Assembly: GCA_038400315.1 (NCBI GenBank)
Contig: CP151667.1
Span: 5,963,174 to 6,027,173 of the forward strand
Reading direction: 5' to 3'
DNA length: 64,000 nt
Origin: Isosphaeraceae bacterium EP7
Lineage (GTDB): Bacteria > Planctomycetota > Planctomycetia > Isosphaerales > Isosphaeraceae
Positions 63,801 through 64,000 of this stretch are shown piece after piece. The position numbers and the translations under genes were made by a program. Position 1 is the first letter of the stretch, and every line of letters starts with the position of its first letter. The notes beneath the pieces were generated by a model. It worked only from the letters and a program-made list of their open reading frames with translations. It did no database searches and was not told the DNA's origin.

Positions 63801-64000
63801 CCTGCTCGGTCGTCGTCGAGGCCTGGCCGGGCGGCGGGGTGTAGGTCCTGGGCTTCGGCCGAGGGCCGGGCGGCGTCCCGTCGAGCTGTGGGACGAGCCA
63901 GTCGAGGCCGTCGAGGTTGTCCTTGAGGCGTTGCTCTGCGTCGTCCTGGGTATGGCCCAGGATGCCGATCGGCCCCGCATAGCCGCTGTCGACGATCGTC
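60820..64000 (-). CDS. multidomain heme/copper protein: TIM-barrel tail, heme c, DUF6797-like, cupredoxin (5' end outside window)
   Basis: The frame runs off the right edge without a start, so 1059 residues are visible. Visible residues 1-40 (GPIGILGHTQDDAEQRLKDNLDGLDWL) match the end of a xylose-isomerase-like sugar phosphate isomerase domain. A Pro-rich linker follows. A heme c motif CQTCH lies at about 98-102 and is followed by a planctomycete-style 'GEVGPSLTTVG' cytochrome segment. The middle is a long beta-rich, propeller-like region (DUF6797-type). The last 110 residues are an azurin-like cupredoxin: VPHNW, then C1043, H1048 and M1050 in FLCTFPGHWMVM. It is convergent with the respiratory operon. 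The fusion suggests a periplasmic redox enzyme; substrate unknown. Confidence 0.85.
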   Translation of the reverse strand, partial: TIVDSGYAGPIGILGHTQDDAEQRLKDNLDGLDWLVPQLDGTPPGPRPKPRTYTPPPGQASTTTEQEAEVVAKLVAEAKEHGDAARGALVFMNARYGCQTCHKVGEVGGEVGPSLTTVGACLKPEQIAGAVLWPNREVKEGYAATVVATADGRVIQGYRREETATELVLRDAKTGVDVRLAKAEIEDLREVGSLMPDGLVAALPPDQRRDLIRFLLDQGKANDPRVAAMMKHGHGPAEFPYERAPIHPELRPDSTLPVNRGRLYDFYSKQAEFFAQQADRPPLLASFPGLDGGKDGHWGNQNEEAWKDGRWNDADLGRVLSGVFYGADGLTVPKGICVRLGEKGELAACFNPETLTYDSTWSGGFVKFSPTRHGFLGGLTLDGKSLSMPRGEKPQGPFTYRGFYRHGDRVLFSYKLGETEYLDAPWAEGGELKRVVGPAASHPLKALTAGGPARWPQVLTTKGELGKARPYAIDTIKPPFDNPWKAPLFFGDHDFLPDGTALITTMQGDVWHVSGLDDTLGEVRWRRFATGLHQPLGLIVVDGLAHVLGRDQITRLHDLNDDGEADFYECLSNAYFTSTSGHDFICGLQRDAAGRFYTASSKQGALRISADGRTVEVLATGFRNPDGIGLAADGSVTVPTSEGDWTPASAINLIRPGGHYGFGGPKEGRVPDLPLVYLPRGMDNSSGGQVSVPDDDRWGPLRNRMIHFSFGSGTAFLVLKDEVKGQPQGAVVPLPGEFRSGAHRGRFNPKDGQLYVSGMGGWGTYTPDDGSFQRVRYTGDPVQLPVDIRAHRNGIKLTFSRPLDASAAEDAPHQFAQAWNYRYSPNYGSLEYSPSHVGVQGHDTLSIRSATVLPDGRSLFLEIPELQPVNVLQLHLRVDRGDPIDLFATVHAMAPEFRDFPGYKPVDRPVAAHPILADLARLGKTTPNPWKPKIEGARSIEITAGKNLGYLPSTLTAKPGETLALTFINPDAVPHNWALLKPGTLRAVGDLVNKIISDPDAASRQYIPKTDDVLVYTDIVEPNERYRISFKAPETPGRYPFLCTFPGHWMVMNGELIVR

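Noticed and set aside
1-64000. Search for a defence island, prophage, IS element or secondary-metabolite cluster
   Set aside because: No transposase, integrase, phage structural gene, restriction enzyme, Cas protein, NRPS or PKS was seen; RecQ, XPB and Lon have ordinary housekeeping contexts.

Overview
The window is GC-rich, gene-dense bacterial DNA that reads as a planctomycete chromosome, probably in or near the Isosphaeraceae/Gemmataceae. The main evidence is the planctomycete-type pair at 30616-35201 (a cytochrome c/DUF1549/DUF1553 protein followed by a DUF1501 protein), a DUF6797-type heme protein at the right edge, many secreted c-type cytochromes, and an Alternative Complex III respiratory operon. 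The placement is inferred from gene content; no rRNA lies in the window.

Layout. 1-5105 (minus): an XPB-like helicase, a 74-residue protein and a partial Helicase_C_3 protein, with a soluble Ser/Thr kinase upstream. 5415-9433 (mostly plus): flavin reductase-like protein, RecQ, a small cytochrome c (minus) and purM. 9464-12596 (minus): a DsbD-type reductase preceded by a tandem, truncated copy of its own promoter and N-terminal domain. 12866-23098: phosphatase, membrane glycosyltransferase, hisE, DUF937 protein, aldo/keto reductase, M28 peptidase, TPM-domain protein, and two conserved proteins of unknown function. 23337-29627: DUF4149 protein, DHH phosphoesterase, lipB-lipA, leuC-leuD. 29647-36868: tRNA-Gln, moaD-moaE, the DUF1549/DUF1501 pair and a marR-nitroreductase-doxX operon. 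36956-44185 (minus): Lon, a site-2 protease, and a three-gene histidine kinase/response regulator relay. 44506-47615: dapF, bpt, a DUF374 acyltransferase and a secreted protein. 48134-60723: one long, mostly overlapping operon actABCDEF - small membrane protein - SCO - coxBACD, which would carry electrons from quinol through Alternative Complex III to an A2-type caa3 oxidase. 60820-64000 (minus): a partial multidomain heme/copper protein.

Most of the window is housekeeping and respiratory. The points most worth a second look are a LipB that lacks both catalytic residues, a MoaD whose terminal Gly-Gly is buried under a 12-residue tail, a mosaic tandem duplication of the DsbD N-terminal unit with a 429-bp perfectly identical stretch, an XPB locus where the XPB N-terminal fold seems to recur in two neighbouring genes, and a fusion of a TIM-barrel, heme c, a propeller-like region and a cupredoxin. 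I found no CRISPR array, insertion sequence, prophage or clearly new defence system. Putative promoters, where visible, have TTGNNN -35 boxes and often TACNNT -10 boxes; many genes end at long GC-rich hairpins, some shared by convergent genes and overlapping stop codons.
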